A stretch of 17,762 nucleotides of DNA, taken from the NCBI GenBank assembly GCA_046734795.1, contig JBKPRX010000158.1, positions 1 through 17,762 of the forward strand. The letters run 5' to 3'. The position numbers and the translations under genes were made by a program. Positions 6,768 to 13,571 of this stretch are shown piece by piece. Source of the DNA: JBKPRX01 sp046734795. Lineage in GTDB: Bacteria; Actinomycetota; Thermoleophilia; Gaiellales; Gaiellaceae. The stretch's first letter is position 1, and the number at the start of each line of letters is the position of its first letter. The notes under the pieces are model-generated. The model searched no databases. It saw only the letters and a program-made list of their open reading frames with translations, and was not told the origin of the DNA.

Positions 6768-7739
6768 CTAGAGGTTCCGGCGGAACAGGAGCAACGCGAG
6801 CGGTGCGAGCGCCGCCGCCGCGAACCAGGCTGCCAGCGGCCTCCGCGTTCGCTCGAAGGTCTCGCCGCGCGCCGGCCCGTTGCCGATGTCTGCTCGCGCC
6901 GCGTCGATCGCGTCGCCGAGCTGGTGCTCGTCGAAGGCCTGGCCGCCGGTGATGTTCGCGAGCGTCTGCACCGACCGAGCGCTCGTCGAGTCGGGGACGT
7001 AACCGGCCGACTTGCCGTTCTTCAGGAAGACGCGCTCGCGCGAATCCCAGAACCGGAGGTAGATCGGCTGGACGTCGCGCTGGCGGCGAAACGTGGCAGC
7101 AACGGTGTTCTGCGCAAACGGAAGAGTCTCGAAGTCGCTGAGCACGACCAAGACGCGCCGTGTCACGCCCGGCGTGAAGAAGTTCTTCGTCGGCACCGAC
7201 GCGAGCGCATCGAGTGTCGTGACGACGCCCCGGATTCGTCGCTCCTCGATCGGCGGCGGGTCGAGGATGCGGACGGACTGTCGAAGCGTCTGCGCAAACA
7301 GGTTCACGTTCGAGCTCGGGAACATGTACGGGAGCACGCGCTGCGTCATCGACGCAGCGCCGGCAGGAACGTCGGACAGTCGCGAGCGGATCAGCAGCGC
7401 GGCGCGCTTCGCGCGGTCGAATCGCGTCGGCGCGCCGGGCTTGAGCGCCGCTTGCATCGAGCGCGAGGTGTCGAACACGAACAGCATCTCCGCGTCCTGG
7501 CGAACCGTCGTCTCGTTCGCACGCGCAATCACCGGTTGCGCCGCGGCGAGACCGAGCAGCACGGCGACGGCCGCGAGCGCGACGGCGACCGTGATCCGGC
7601 CGCGCCGCCGTGGATCCCCGAGCCGGAGCGTCCTGCGCACCACAGCCGCGCGCCGCTCGAGTCGTGCGAGCGCGAGCAGCGGCAGCGCGCCGACGAGCGC
7701 GACCAGCAGTCCGAGCGGACTGAGGAGGACGAGCTGCAT
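6768..7739 (-). CDS. VWA-domain membrane protein (BatA/BatB-like), VWA-2
   Basis: 323 residues from ATG 7739. Two N-terminal hydrophobic helices (about 3-26 and 52-70) precede a von Willebrand A domain. The domain begins AEMLFVFDTSRSM (83-95), with the metal-ion site D90-S92-S94 intact, and continues to VLVVLSDFETLP (196-207), where D202 is the likely distal acidic residue. A last helix, WFAAAALAPLALLLF, anchors the C-terminus. The topology places the VWA domain outside the cytoplasm. This is the TM-TM-VWA-TM plan of BatA/BatB in MoxR operons, thought to assist assembly of envelope complexes. Start and previous stop overlap as TGATG, indicating coupled translation. Last of the six tightly packed genes. 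Confidence 0.9.
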   Translation of the reverse strand: MQLVLLSPLGLLVALVGALPLLALARLERRAAVVRRTLRLGDPRRRGRITVAVALAAVAVLLGLAAAQPVIARANETTVRQDAEMLFVFDTSRSMQAALKPGAPTRFDRAKRAALLIRSRLSDVPAGAASMTQRVLPYMFPSSNVNLFAQTLRQSVRILDPPPIEERRIRGVVTTLDALASVPTKNFFTPGVTRRVLVVLSDFETLPFAQNTVAATFRRQRDVQPIYLRFWDSRERVFLKNGKSAGYVPDSTSARSVQTLANITGGQAFDEHQLGDAIDAARADIGNGPARGETFERTRRPLAAWFAAAALAPLALLLFRRNL

Positions 7740-8365
7740 CAGTAGCCGCTGCCCACCCGACGACCGCGCGCTGCGCCGCCGCCGGTCGCATTCTGGGTCG
7801 CGCCTCCGGCCTGATCTTTCTGGAGCAAGCGAAGCGCGATCTCGAGGTTCGTCGCGGCCTCGGCCGAAGTCGGGTCGGCTTCGAGCGCTTGCCGGAACGC
7901 GTCGATCGCGCGCGGAAGCACGACCTGACGCTGCCGCGTTCCCGGAGGACCGATGGAGACGAGGTGCATGATTCCGACCGCGTTCAGGAGCTGGCTCCGC
8001 TCCGGACCACTCGTCTCGTCAGCTGCCCGCGAGAGGAGCCCCTGCGCCGACCCGCGCTTGCGCGCCAATGCGGTCGGCACGGCGTATGCAGACGAGCTCG
8101 GCTCGGGTGCGATTCGCTTGAACGACAGGATCGCTTCGCGGAACGCGGTGTCGTCCTCGAGGCCGAGCACGTGCCGCGCCACGTCACCCGGCAGGATCTG
8201 CCGCGGCCGCCACAGGTCGCGGACTCCGGGCCGCGTGCGGTAGGCGAGGTCGTCGGCTTGGAAGCGCGAGTCGAGCCGGTGTGCGTCGACCGCGAGCAGG
8301 AGCGCAAAGGCCGCTGCAATGACGAGCAGCGCCGCACCGCCGATCATCAGATTGCGTCGGCTCAT
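7739..8365 (-). CDS. Membrane-anchored TPR protein (BatC-like position)
   Basis: 208 residues from ATG 8365, whose ATGA overlaps the VWA-1 stop; a longer frame upstream lacks support. An N-terminal helix, LMIGGAALLVIAAAFALLLAV (6-26), follows a short basic head, so the rest should lie outside the cytoplasm. Residues about 149-182 (LPRAIDAFRQALEADPTSAE and on) form one clear tetratricopeptide-type repeat, and the preceding SFKRIAPE and LLNAVGIMHL segments could be degenerate helices of the same solenoid. The low-complexity Gly/Ala/Arg tail probably is disordered. Placed between two VWA genes, as BatC is in Bat operons; the likely role is protein-protein scaffolding. Confidence 0.8.
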   Translation of the reverse strand: MSRRNLMIGGAALLVIAAAFALLLAVDAHRLDSRFQADDLAYRTRPGVRDLWRPRQILPGDVARHVLGLEDDTAFREAILSFKRIAPEPSSSAYAVPTALARKRGSAQGLLSRAADETSGPERSQLLNAVGIMHLVSIGPPGTRQRQVVLPRAIDAFRQALEADPTSAEAATNLEIALRLLQKDQAGGATQNATGGGAARGRRVGSGY

Positions 8366-9219
8366 GTCGACTCCGGTCCGGCGAAGGTGAGACGTCCACA
8401 CAGCAGCTCGTTCGCGCCGAGCAGCGCGAGCAGCGCCGCCGCGACACCGATCAAGACCCACGGCAGCGGCGCGTCGAGGAATGCGCTCGTCCGCTCTTGC
8501 GCGCTTTCGCTGGGAGTGTCCGCAGAGAGGAACGCCTGCCGGCCGAACGCGCGCTGGAACAAGACGAGGTCACCCGGCTTCGGGAAGATCGGCACGATCT
8601 TCACGCTGACGTGCCGATGCCGAAGCTCGCTCGCCATGTCTGCGACGTCGTCGTAGTCGTTCGGCTCGGTCGCAAGGTCGCTGATCAAGAGGAGCGATCC
8701 GTTCTCGACCCCGGCACGCTCCAGCGCATCCAGCCCGGCGCGAAGTCCGACCGACACCCGCGTGCCGCCGCGAAACGTCTCGTCCCACGGGTTGTCGAGG
8801 TACACCTTCCCGCCGGCCGCGTTCCGCTTGCCGGGCACCGGCGTCAGGAACCGTTCGACTCCGTGCAGCTCGGTTCCGGGCGAACCGGGCGGCAGCAGCT
8901 CGTAGCCGATGTCGGAGAAGAGCACGAGACCGACGCGTCGATCCGCGCCGTCCACACGCTCGAGCGCCCGCAGAACAGTCGGCATCTTCCCCGGGCCGAC
9001 GCTGCGCGAGATATCGACGACGGCGACGCCGCTGCGGCCGCCGGCAAAGACGCTGTCGTGTGGCGCGGCGAGCCCGCGTGCGACGTGCACGCAGACGAAC
9101 AGCAGGACGACGAGGCCCGCGGCAAGCGCGATGCGAATTGCGAGGGTGCGCCGCCAGGGCGCCCGCAACAGCTCGCCCTCGGCGGCCGGGATCGTCGCCT
9201 CACGCCGGAACCGCAACAC
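8362..9219 (-). CDS. VWA-domain membrane protein, VWA-1
   Basis: 285 residues from GTG 9219; a TTG at 9216 is equally possible because GGAGAGG lies four and seven bases from them respectively. It overlaps the preceding gene by 20 bases in another frame. One N-terminal helix (about 27-50) leads into the VWA domain, with the metal site VAVVDISRS (D69-S71-S73), T153 in FRGGTRVSVG and D181 in LLLISDLATEPND. A C-terminal helix PWVLIGVAAALLALLGANELL (253-273) anchors it. Compared with VWA-2 it has one fewer N-terminal helix. All metal-site residues are present, so ligand binding should be intact. Probable partner of VWA-2 in the same membrane complex. Confidence 0.88.
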   Translation of the reverse strand: MLRFRREATIPAAEGELLRAPWRRTLAIRIALAAGLVVLLFVCVHVARGLAAPHDSVFAGGRSGVAVVDISRSVGPGKMPTVLRALERVDGADRRVGLVLFSDIGYELLPPGSPGTELHGVERFLTPVPGKRNAAGGKVYLDNPWDETFRGGTRVSVGLRAGLDALERAGVENGSLLLISDLATEPNDYDDVADMASELRHRHVSVKIVPIFPKPGDLVLFQRAFGRQAFLSADTPSESAQERTSAFLDAPLPWVLIGVAAALLALLGANELLCGRLTFAGPEST

Positions 9220-10165
9220 GTTTCCTCTCCAGCTCGATGATTCCCGCGACCTCGTCGACGAGCGGTTTCGCCGTCTCGGCGGTCGGCGGCGGCTCCGACC
9301 ACGCGAGCGCTGTCGCCTCTGCCGTGAGCGTGCCGCCGTCGTAGGCCGCGAGCGCGTGTGCGAGCTGCTCGAGGGCCCGGCGCCGCGCCGGAATGTCGTC
9401 CGCGTCCAGCGTGCGCCGGACACCAGCGAGCGCGCGCTCGAGCGGCGATTTGCCGGCGTCCGGATCGACCGGCGGCGGCTCCACGACCGGTGCGACTTCG
9501 CGGCGGAGTGCACGCCACACGAGCCAGGCAGCGACGGCAAGGAACAGAATCGCGGCAAGCGCGAGCAGCCAGCGCAGCAATGTCGGGTCGATGGCGTACG
9601 AGGGTGGCGGCAGCGCCGTCGAGACCGCGTACGGCGGCACGTTCACGCTCTCGAGCTGCGCGATGTCACCGAGCGCGAGGCGCGATGCCACGATCACGCC
9701 GGGCCAGGTGATCGCCCGCGTGCCGATCTTCCCGTTGTGAAGCTTGTACGTGACGACGAGCGGCGGCAGCCGAACGACGCCCTGACCTGCCTGTGTCGGA
9801 TCGGGCGGCAGGCATTGGACATCGAGACACGTCAGCGTGTAGTCGAGACGCAGCCGCGTGAGCGGCCCGATGTCGTCGCGGATTCGCCGCTCCTTCCCGT
9901 CCACGAGGTACGGCGTGAACGCACCGCGAACTTGCACAGAGCCGGGGTCGACCGTGTTGCGATCGAGGAGCACGTCGAGCCGCGCGTGCAGCGGCTGGCC
10001 GAACACGAGCGATCGCGGCAAGATCGCGGCTGCAACCCCGAGCCCGCCCCGCGGGCGAAACGTCTCGCTCGATCGACCGGGCAGCACGACGATCAGCACG
10101 ACCGCGATCACGAGGACCGCGACGACCCCCAGGAAAATCGGCGTGCCTCGACCGATCCGGCTCAT
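9200..10165 (-). CDS. Two-TM membrane protein with outer beta domain, BatD-like
   Basis: 321 residues from ATG 10165, whose ATGA overlaps the DUF58 stop; a GTG at 10201 would add 12 residues but breaks this coupling. Helix 1 spans 9-28. Residues 35-190 form a beta-rich region with a close cysteine pair, C113 and C118 (LTCLDVQCLP), plausibly a disulfide outside the cell. Helix 2 spans 196-219 (LLRWLLALAAILFLAVAAWLV minus its ends). The last 100 residues are helical and charged, and would face the cytoplasm. This layout matches BatD/DUF4381-type members of MoxR operons in topology; sequence identity to them is not established by eye. It could transmit signals from the VWA proteins outside to MoxR inside. 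Confidence 0.8.
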   Translation of the reverse strand: MSRIGRGTPIFLGVVAVLVIAVVLIVVLPGRSSETFRPRGGLGVAAAILPRSLVFGQPLHARLDVLLDRNTVDPGSVQVRGAFTPYLVDGKERRIRDDIGPLTRLRLDYTLTCLDVQCLPPDPTQAGQGVVRLPPLVVTYKLHNGKIGTRAITWPGVIVASRLALGDIAQLESVNVPPYAVSTALPPPSYAIDPTLLRWLLALAAILFLAVAAWLVWRALRREVAPVVEPPPVDPDAGKSPLERALAGVRRTLDADDIPARRRALEQLAHALAAYDGGTLTAEATALAWSEPPPTAETAKPLVDEVAGIIELERKRVAVPA

Positions 10166-11064
10166 ACGCGCTCCCGCACCAGCTCGCGCCGAACGGACCA
10201 CTCGAGAAACGACGTCAGGACACTCGTCGGCTCGGCCTGCGAGACGAGCACGTGCTGGATGCCGAGTCGCTGGAAGCCGTCGATGAGCTCGCGAAGGCGC
10301 GTCTCGTTCGCCTCGCGCCGCTCAGCAACGTCGTCCTTGCTCAACCGAGCGCGAACGGGACGGCCGCGCTCGTCGACGAAGGGCACGACCACGCCGGCGA
10401 CATCCGGGAAGCTCTGCTCCCAGACGGGGTCTTGGACGACGACGGGCACGACGTCCCAGCTTCGCGTGAGCGCGTCGATCCAGAACCGGTCGTCCGGCGG
10501 AGCCAAGAAGTCCGAGAGCACGAAGATGAACGAGCCACGCGGCAGCGCGCGCCGATGGACGCCGAGATATGTGAGGGCACGCTCGAGCGTGTCCGGTGGC
10601 GCGGCGAACGGACGCTCGTCGTCCAGCCCGTGCGGCTCGCGCGTGCTGCGCGGCGGCGCCCAGCGTGGCGTCGTCTCCGCGAAGTCGAGGTAGCCGGGAT
10701 ACCCGCGCAACGCAATCGTGCTCGCAACGATCAGACGCGCAGCGACCCGGATCGCGTCCGGTTTCGCGAGCCACGGCATCCCCCGCGGATACAAGGCCAT
10801 GCTCGGGCGGTGATCGGGAACGACGACGACGCGCGGCGCTTCCTCCGCATAGCTCTCGCGGATCACGAACTCGTCGGTGCCGCGCGCCGAGGAGAGCCGC
10901 GCCGAAGCCGGCCAGTGGATCATGCGCACGTCGTCGCCCGGGTAGTACGGCCGTGAGCCCGCAACGTCGGTGCCTCGACCGCGGCGCACGCTCCGCATGC
11001 CGCCGAGCGTCGTCCCGATCAGTCGCCGGCGCGAGACGAGCGGGAAGACCTGATCCGCGGGCAC
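10162..11064 (-). CDS. DUF58 domain protein
   Basis: 300 residues from GTG 11064, seven bases after the moxR stop with no Shine-Dalgarno sequence. The hallmark DUF58 motif RPYYPGDDVRMIHWPASAR is at 38-56. Downstream, RVVVVPDHRPSMALY (78-92) and FIFVLSDFLAPPDDRFW (about 185-201) read as VWA-like strands with the metal-site residues partly degenerate (D-R-S rather than D-S-S). The two N-terminal membrane helices common in the family are absent, so this version should be soluble and cytosolic. DUF58 genes almost always follow moxR, and the product is taken to be an adaptor or client-binding partner of the ATPase. Stop overlaps the next start (ATGA, 10162-10165). Confidence 0.93.
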   Translation of the reverse strand: MPADQVFPLVSRRRLIGTTLGGMRSVRRGRGTDVAGSRPYYPGDDVRMIHWPASARLSSARGTDEFVIRESYAEEAPRVVVVPDHRPSMALYPRGMPWLAKPDAIRVAARLIVASTIALRGYPGYLDFAETTPRWAPPRSTREPHGLDDERPFAAPPDTLERALTYLGVHRRALPRGSFIFVLSDFLAPPDDRFWIDALTRSWDVVPVVVQDPVWEQSFPDVAGVVVPFVDERGRPVRARLSKDDVAERREANETRLRELIDGFQRLGIQHVLVSQAEPTSVLTSFLEWSVRRELVRERV

Positions 11065-11071
11065 GACGTCG

Positions 11072-12085
11072 TCACGACTGGTAGCGGTCGAGGACCGGCC
11101 GCGGCGCGCGCCGGAGGCATGCCTCCTGGAACGCGTCGGCAGCCGTCTCCCAGCCCGTCGATCGCACCTCGGCGAGGAACGCCGGCGTGAACGTGATCCG
11201 GTGCAGGAGGACGGGACCGAACAACCGCTCGACGTCCTCGGGAACGACGAACTCTCTGCCGTTCAGAAGTGCCCACGCACGCGCTGTTCGCTCCAGCCCG
11301 AGGCTGCCGCGGACGGACGCGCCGTTCGACACGGCCTCGTCGTCGCGCGTCACTCGCACGAGGTCGACGATCCAGCGTTGCAGGAGCGGATCGACGTACA
11401 CGCTGCGCGCCGCTTGCCGAACGCGATCGAGCTCGTCGACGGTGATCACCGGCTCGAGCGAGCCGAGCGGATGCCCGTAGCGCTGATCGACGAGGATCTT
11501 CACCTCGTCGTCGGCACTCGGATAGCCGAGGGCTGTGCGAAGCAGGAACCGGTCGAGCTGGGCTTCCGGCAGCGGGAATGTGCCCTCGTACTCGATCGGG
11601 TTGTCGGTCGCGATCAACAGGAACGGGTCGTCGAGCGGCCGCGCCTGGCCGTCGACCGTGACTTGCTGCTCGGCCATCGCCTCGAGGAGCGCCGACTGCG
11701 TTTTCGGCGTCGCGCGGTTGATCTCGTCGACGAGGACGACGTTCGCGAAGATCGGCCCAGGTCTGAACTCGAAGTCTCGCTCACGCTGGTTGAAGACGGA
11801 GAGGCCGGTGACGTCCGTCGGCTGGAGGTCGGGCGTGCACTGGATGCGCGTCGTCGTCGCGCCGGCGATCGAGCCGGCGATCGCACGCGCAAGCACCGTC
11901 TTCGCGGTTCCCGGTACGTCTTCGAGCAGGACGTGGCCGCCGCAGGTGAGCGCGCCGACGACGAGCTTCAGCTGATCCCGCTTGCCGTAGACGACTCGCT
12001 CGATGTTTCCAAGCAGCCTTTCGGCAACCTCGATTGCCTGTCCGATCTCGTCCTCTGCCCTCTGGACGACCTGTCCTGGTTCCAT
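11072..12085 (-). CDS. MoxR-family AAA+ ATPase
   Basis: 337 residues. Walker A is HVLLEDVPGTAKTVLARAIA (51-70) with K62; Walker B is VVLVDEINRA (116-125) with D120-E121; sensor 1 is LLIATDNP (156-163); and the arginine region is in LPEAQLDRFLLR (171-182). The short N-terminal helix before the AAA core and the C-terminal lid match MoxR. These ATPases act as chaperones that help insert cofactors into, or assemble, envelope enzymes together with VWA proteins. First gene of the operon: GGAGG three bases before the ATG is the Shine-Dalgarno sequence, and TAAGCT with TTCGCC 17 bases upstream is a candidate promoter. Confidence 0.96.
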   Translation of the reverse strand: MEPGQVVQRAEDEIGQAIEVAERLLGNIERVVYGKRDQLKLVVGALTCGGHVLLEDVPGTAKTVLARAIAGSIAGATTTRIQCTPDLQPTDVTGLSVFNQRERDFEFRPGPIFANVVLVDEINRATPKTQSALLEAMAEQQVTVDGQARPLDDPFLLIATDNPIEYEGTFPLPEAQLDRFLLRTALGYPSADDEVKILVDQRYGHPLGSLEPVITVDELDRVRQAARSVYVDPLLQRWIVDLVRVTRDDEAVSNGASVRGSLGLERTARAWALLNGREFVVPEDVERLFGPVLLHRITFTPAFLAEVRSTGWETAADAFQEACLRRAPRPVLDRYQS

Positions 12086-12113
12086 CCGCCTCCAGTCGCC
12101 GACGTCAGCGCGT

Positions 12114-12142
12114 AGCTTATGCGGCTCTACGCCGGAGGCGAA
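12114..12142 (-). promoter_or_regulatory. Candidate promoter of the MoxR operon
   Basis: Reading the minus strand, TTCGCC (12142-12137) and TAAGCT (12119-12114) are separated by 17 bases. A start about seven bases further gives a leader of roughly 20 bases containing GGAGG (12093-12089). The -35 box begins directly after the hairpin at 12143-12158. Confidence 0.45.
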
Positions 12143-12158
12143 GCACTGGTTTCAGTGC
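12143..12158 (-). terminator. Hairpin after the receiver gene
   Basis: GCACTG-GTTT-CAGTGC is a perfect 6-bp stem with a four-base loop, starting three bases after the receiver stop codon (12162). There is no U-tract, as is common for actinobacterial terminators. It separates the receiver gene from the MoxR promoter. Confidence 0.6.
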
Positions 12159-12161
12159 GCG

Positions 12162-12509
12162 TTAAGAGACGGCGCTCGGAGCAGACGTAGCGGCGAGCGC
12201 CACGTCGATCGCTTGCGCGAGGTCTGCATCTGTCTCGTCGCCAGGACCTCGGCCGGCGCCCACAAGCGCGAGCACCGGAATCCCCTCGAAGGGAGTCTCG
12301 TCGAACCGCTCGAGGATCTTGACGCCGCGATGTTGCGGCATCGTCATGTCGACGAGGACGAGGTTCGGGCGCTCCTCTCGAACGGCAGCGATCGTCGTGC
12401 GCTCGTCCGAGGCGTGGCTCGTCAGGTATCCGTGCGTGTGCAGATGCGACTCGAGGAACCGCTGCGTCCTCGGCTCCTCCGCAACAACAAGGATTCTCGA
12501 CTTCTTCAT
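12162..12509 (-). CDS. Stand-alone, degenerate receiver domain
   Basis: 115 residues from ATG 12509; no output domain follows. The fold is clear: ILVVAEEP (6-13), phospho-acceptor D54 in LVLVDMTMPQHRG, and IPVLALVGAG (77-86). Odd: the acidic pair is E11-E12 instead of Asp-Asp. The switch Thr/Ser after strand 4 is replaced (VLALVGAG), and the invariant Lys of strand 5 is missing, with a Gly/Pro/Asp-rich loop in its place. Phosphorylation may still occur at D54, but the usual response mechanism is broken, so a protein-interaction or phosphate-sink role is possible. An in-frame GTG at 12548 would add 13 residues lacking receiver homology. Neighbours are the aquaporin and the MoxR operon, both separated by hairpins. 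Confidence 0.85.
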   Translation of the reverse strand: MKKSRILVVAEEPRTQRFLESHLHTHGYLTSHASDERTTIAAVREERPNLVLVDMTMPQHRGVKILERFDETPFEGIPVLALVGAGRGPGDETDADLAQAIDVALAATSAPSAVS

Positions 12510-12529
12510 ACGTTCGTTGTCGCCGTGAG

Positions 12530-12556
12530 CTGACGCAGTCAGGATCACTGCGAGTG
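12530..12556. promoter_or_regulatory. Two adjacent dyads upstream of the receiver gene
   Basis: CTGAC-GCA-GTCAG (12530-12542) and CACT-GCG-AGTG (12546-12556) are perfect inverted repeats with three-base centres, four bases apart, just upstream of the receiver start. They may form an operator pair. No promoter hexamer could be assigned with confidence. Confidence 0.3.
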
Positions 12557-12567
12557 CGCGGCGACCC

Positions 12568-12582
12568 TCCCCACTTCGGGGA
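12568..12582 (-). terminator. Weak hairpin after aquaporin gene
   Basis: TCCCC-ACTTC-GGGGA gives a 5-bp stem 11 bases beyond the aquaporin stop codon, without a U-tract. It is a plausible terminator in the gap before the receiver gene. Confidence 0.4.
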
Positions 12583-12593
12583 ACGGATCGGCG

Positions 12594-13322
12594 CTAGCTG
12601 AGGGCCGTGTCGCCGGGGCGTGGCTCGTCGACGCCCGAGGCCGGTGTGCCGACGACTGGCGGCTTGGCCGGACGCAAGTAGAGCCACTCGTACGCGAGGC
12701 CGGCAATGAGCGCGCCGAGGATCGGGCCGACCCAGTAGATCCAGGCATCGGCCCACGAGTTGCCGACGAGCTCCGGACCGAATGCGCGAGCAGGATTCAT
12801 GGCCGCACCGGTAAGCGGTCCGCCCATCAGAACGTCGATCGTGATCGTGAGACCGATCGCGAGGCCTGCGATCGCCTTGAACGCTCCGCGCGGATCGACG
12901 GCCGTCGCCCAGACAGCCCAGACGAGGAAGAACGTGAGGATGAGCTCCACGACGAGCGCCTTCCCATCGCTCACGTGCGCAACGTGCGGAACCGCGCCGG
13001 CCACGAAGAATGCCCTGCCAAAGATCCACCGGAGGATCCCGGCAGCCGCTATCGCTCCTGCGAGCTGCGCGACCCAGTAGAGAACGGCCAGCGGGAGCGC
13101 GATGCGTCGCGTCGCAACGAATGCGGCCGTGATCGCTGGGTTGAAGTGACCGCCGGAGATGTGGCCGAGATTCGAGACCATGATCCCGATCGCGAGGCCG
13201 TTTGCGAGCGCAACCGCAACGAGGTCGTTCCCGGCGACGATGCCCGCGCCGCCGCCGATGAAGATCAGTGTGAACGCTCCGATGAACTCGGCGACACCAC
13301 GATGTGCGGGCGCGTGCTCCAT
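12594..13322 (-). CDS. Aquaporin (MIP family) with non-canonical pore filter
   Basis: 242 residues from ATG 13322; the longer frame upstream has no MIP features. Six helices and both half-helix NPA motifs are present: HISGGHFNPAIT (54-65) and LTGAAMNPARAFGP (170-183). Aligning by eye to E. coli AqpZ, the aromatic/arginine filter F43, H174, T183, R189 becomes N41, V164, A173, R179. The missing aromatic and His make the pore wider and less water-specific, closer to plant NIP-type channels that pass glycerol, urea or metalloid acids. The C-terminus is Pro-rich. Divergent from the zinc-ribbon gene; TACGCT lies nine bases upstream of the ATG. Confidence 0.93.
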   Translation of the reverse strand: MEHAPAHRGVAEFIGAFTLIFIGGGAGIVAGNDLVAVALANGLAIGIMVSNLGHISGGHFNPAITAAFVATRRIALPLAVLYWVAQLAGAIAAAGILRWIFGRAFFVAGAVPHVAHVSDGKALVVELILTFFLVWAVWATAVDPRGAFKAIAGLAIGLTITIDVLMGGPLTGAAMNPARAFGPELVGNSWADAWIYWVGPILGALIAGLAYEWLYLRPAKPPVVGTPASGVDEPRPGDTALS

Positions 13323-13331
13323 CGGCCGAAG

Positions 13332-13337
13332 AGCGTA
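13332..13337 (-). promoter_or_regulatory. Candidate -10 TACGCT for aquaporin gene
   Basis: Minus-strand TACGCT is nine bases before ATG 13322, predicting a leader of about three bases and no Shine-Dalgarno sequence. It fits the near-leaderless trend of the window. Confidence 0.35.
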
Positions 13338-13373
13338 AGGAGCCCGCCGGACGGCGCGTAGCACGGCCTCTGC

Positions 13374-13379
13374 TAGCGT
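13374..13379 (+). promoter_or_regulatory. -10 element TAGCGT of a leaderless promoter
   Basis: TAGCGT, then CGAAGC, then GTG 13386: exactly six bases separate the hexamer from the start codon, and no Shine-Dalgarno sequence is present. Confidence 0.5.
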
Positions 13380-13385
13380 CGAAGC

Positions 13386-13571
13386 GTGTCTCCTCCCGAG
13401 CTCGACCAGCAGTACACCGTCGACTGTCCGCATTGCCGCAAGCGCTTCACCGCAGCCGTGATCGCAGGATCCGCCGCGCGGCACACCGGGTTCAAGTGCC
13501 CGCACTGCCGGCTGTTCGTTCCGTTCGAGCGCGTTGCCGACTCGGCCGAGCCGACCGACTCCGCCGCCTAA
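13386..13571 (+). CDS. Zinc-ribbon peptide, 61 residues
   Basis: From GTG 13386. Two knuckles, VDCPHC (C14, C17) and FKCPHC (C38, C41), separated by 20 residues, form a classic four-cysteine zinc ribbon. Between them lies a basic, Ala-rich turn (RKRFTAAVIAGSAARHTG), and the tail is acidic and Ala/Ser-rich. There is no second domain, so it may bind nucleic acid or a protein partner; the target is unknown. The stop overlaps that of the convergent thioesterase gene in the bases CTAA. The start is supported by TAGCGT six bases upstream. Confidence 0.75.
   Translation: MSPPELDQQYTVDCPHCRKRFTAAVIAGSAARHTGFKCPHCRLFVPFERVADSAEPTDSAA

Noticed and set aside
9220..9558. N-terminal extension of VWA-1 in the same frame
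   Set aside because: The extra 113 residues are Ser/Arg-rich out-of-frame reading of the preceding membrane-protein gene; GGAGAGG points to 9219 or 9216.
8909..10693. 594-codon plus-strand open frame across the MoxR operon
   Set aside because: Low-complexity Arg/Ser/Thr-rich translation with no domain; it crosses three well-supported genes whose overlaps are coupled.
13323..13505. Extended aquaporin start
   Set aside because: MIP homology begins after ATG 13322, and the extension would cover the divergent promoter and zinc-ribbon gene.
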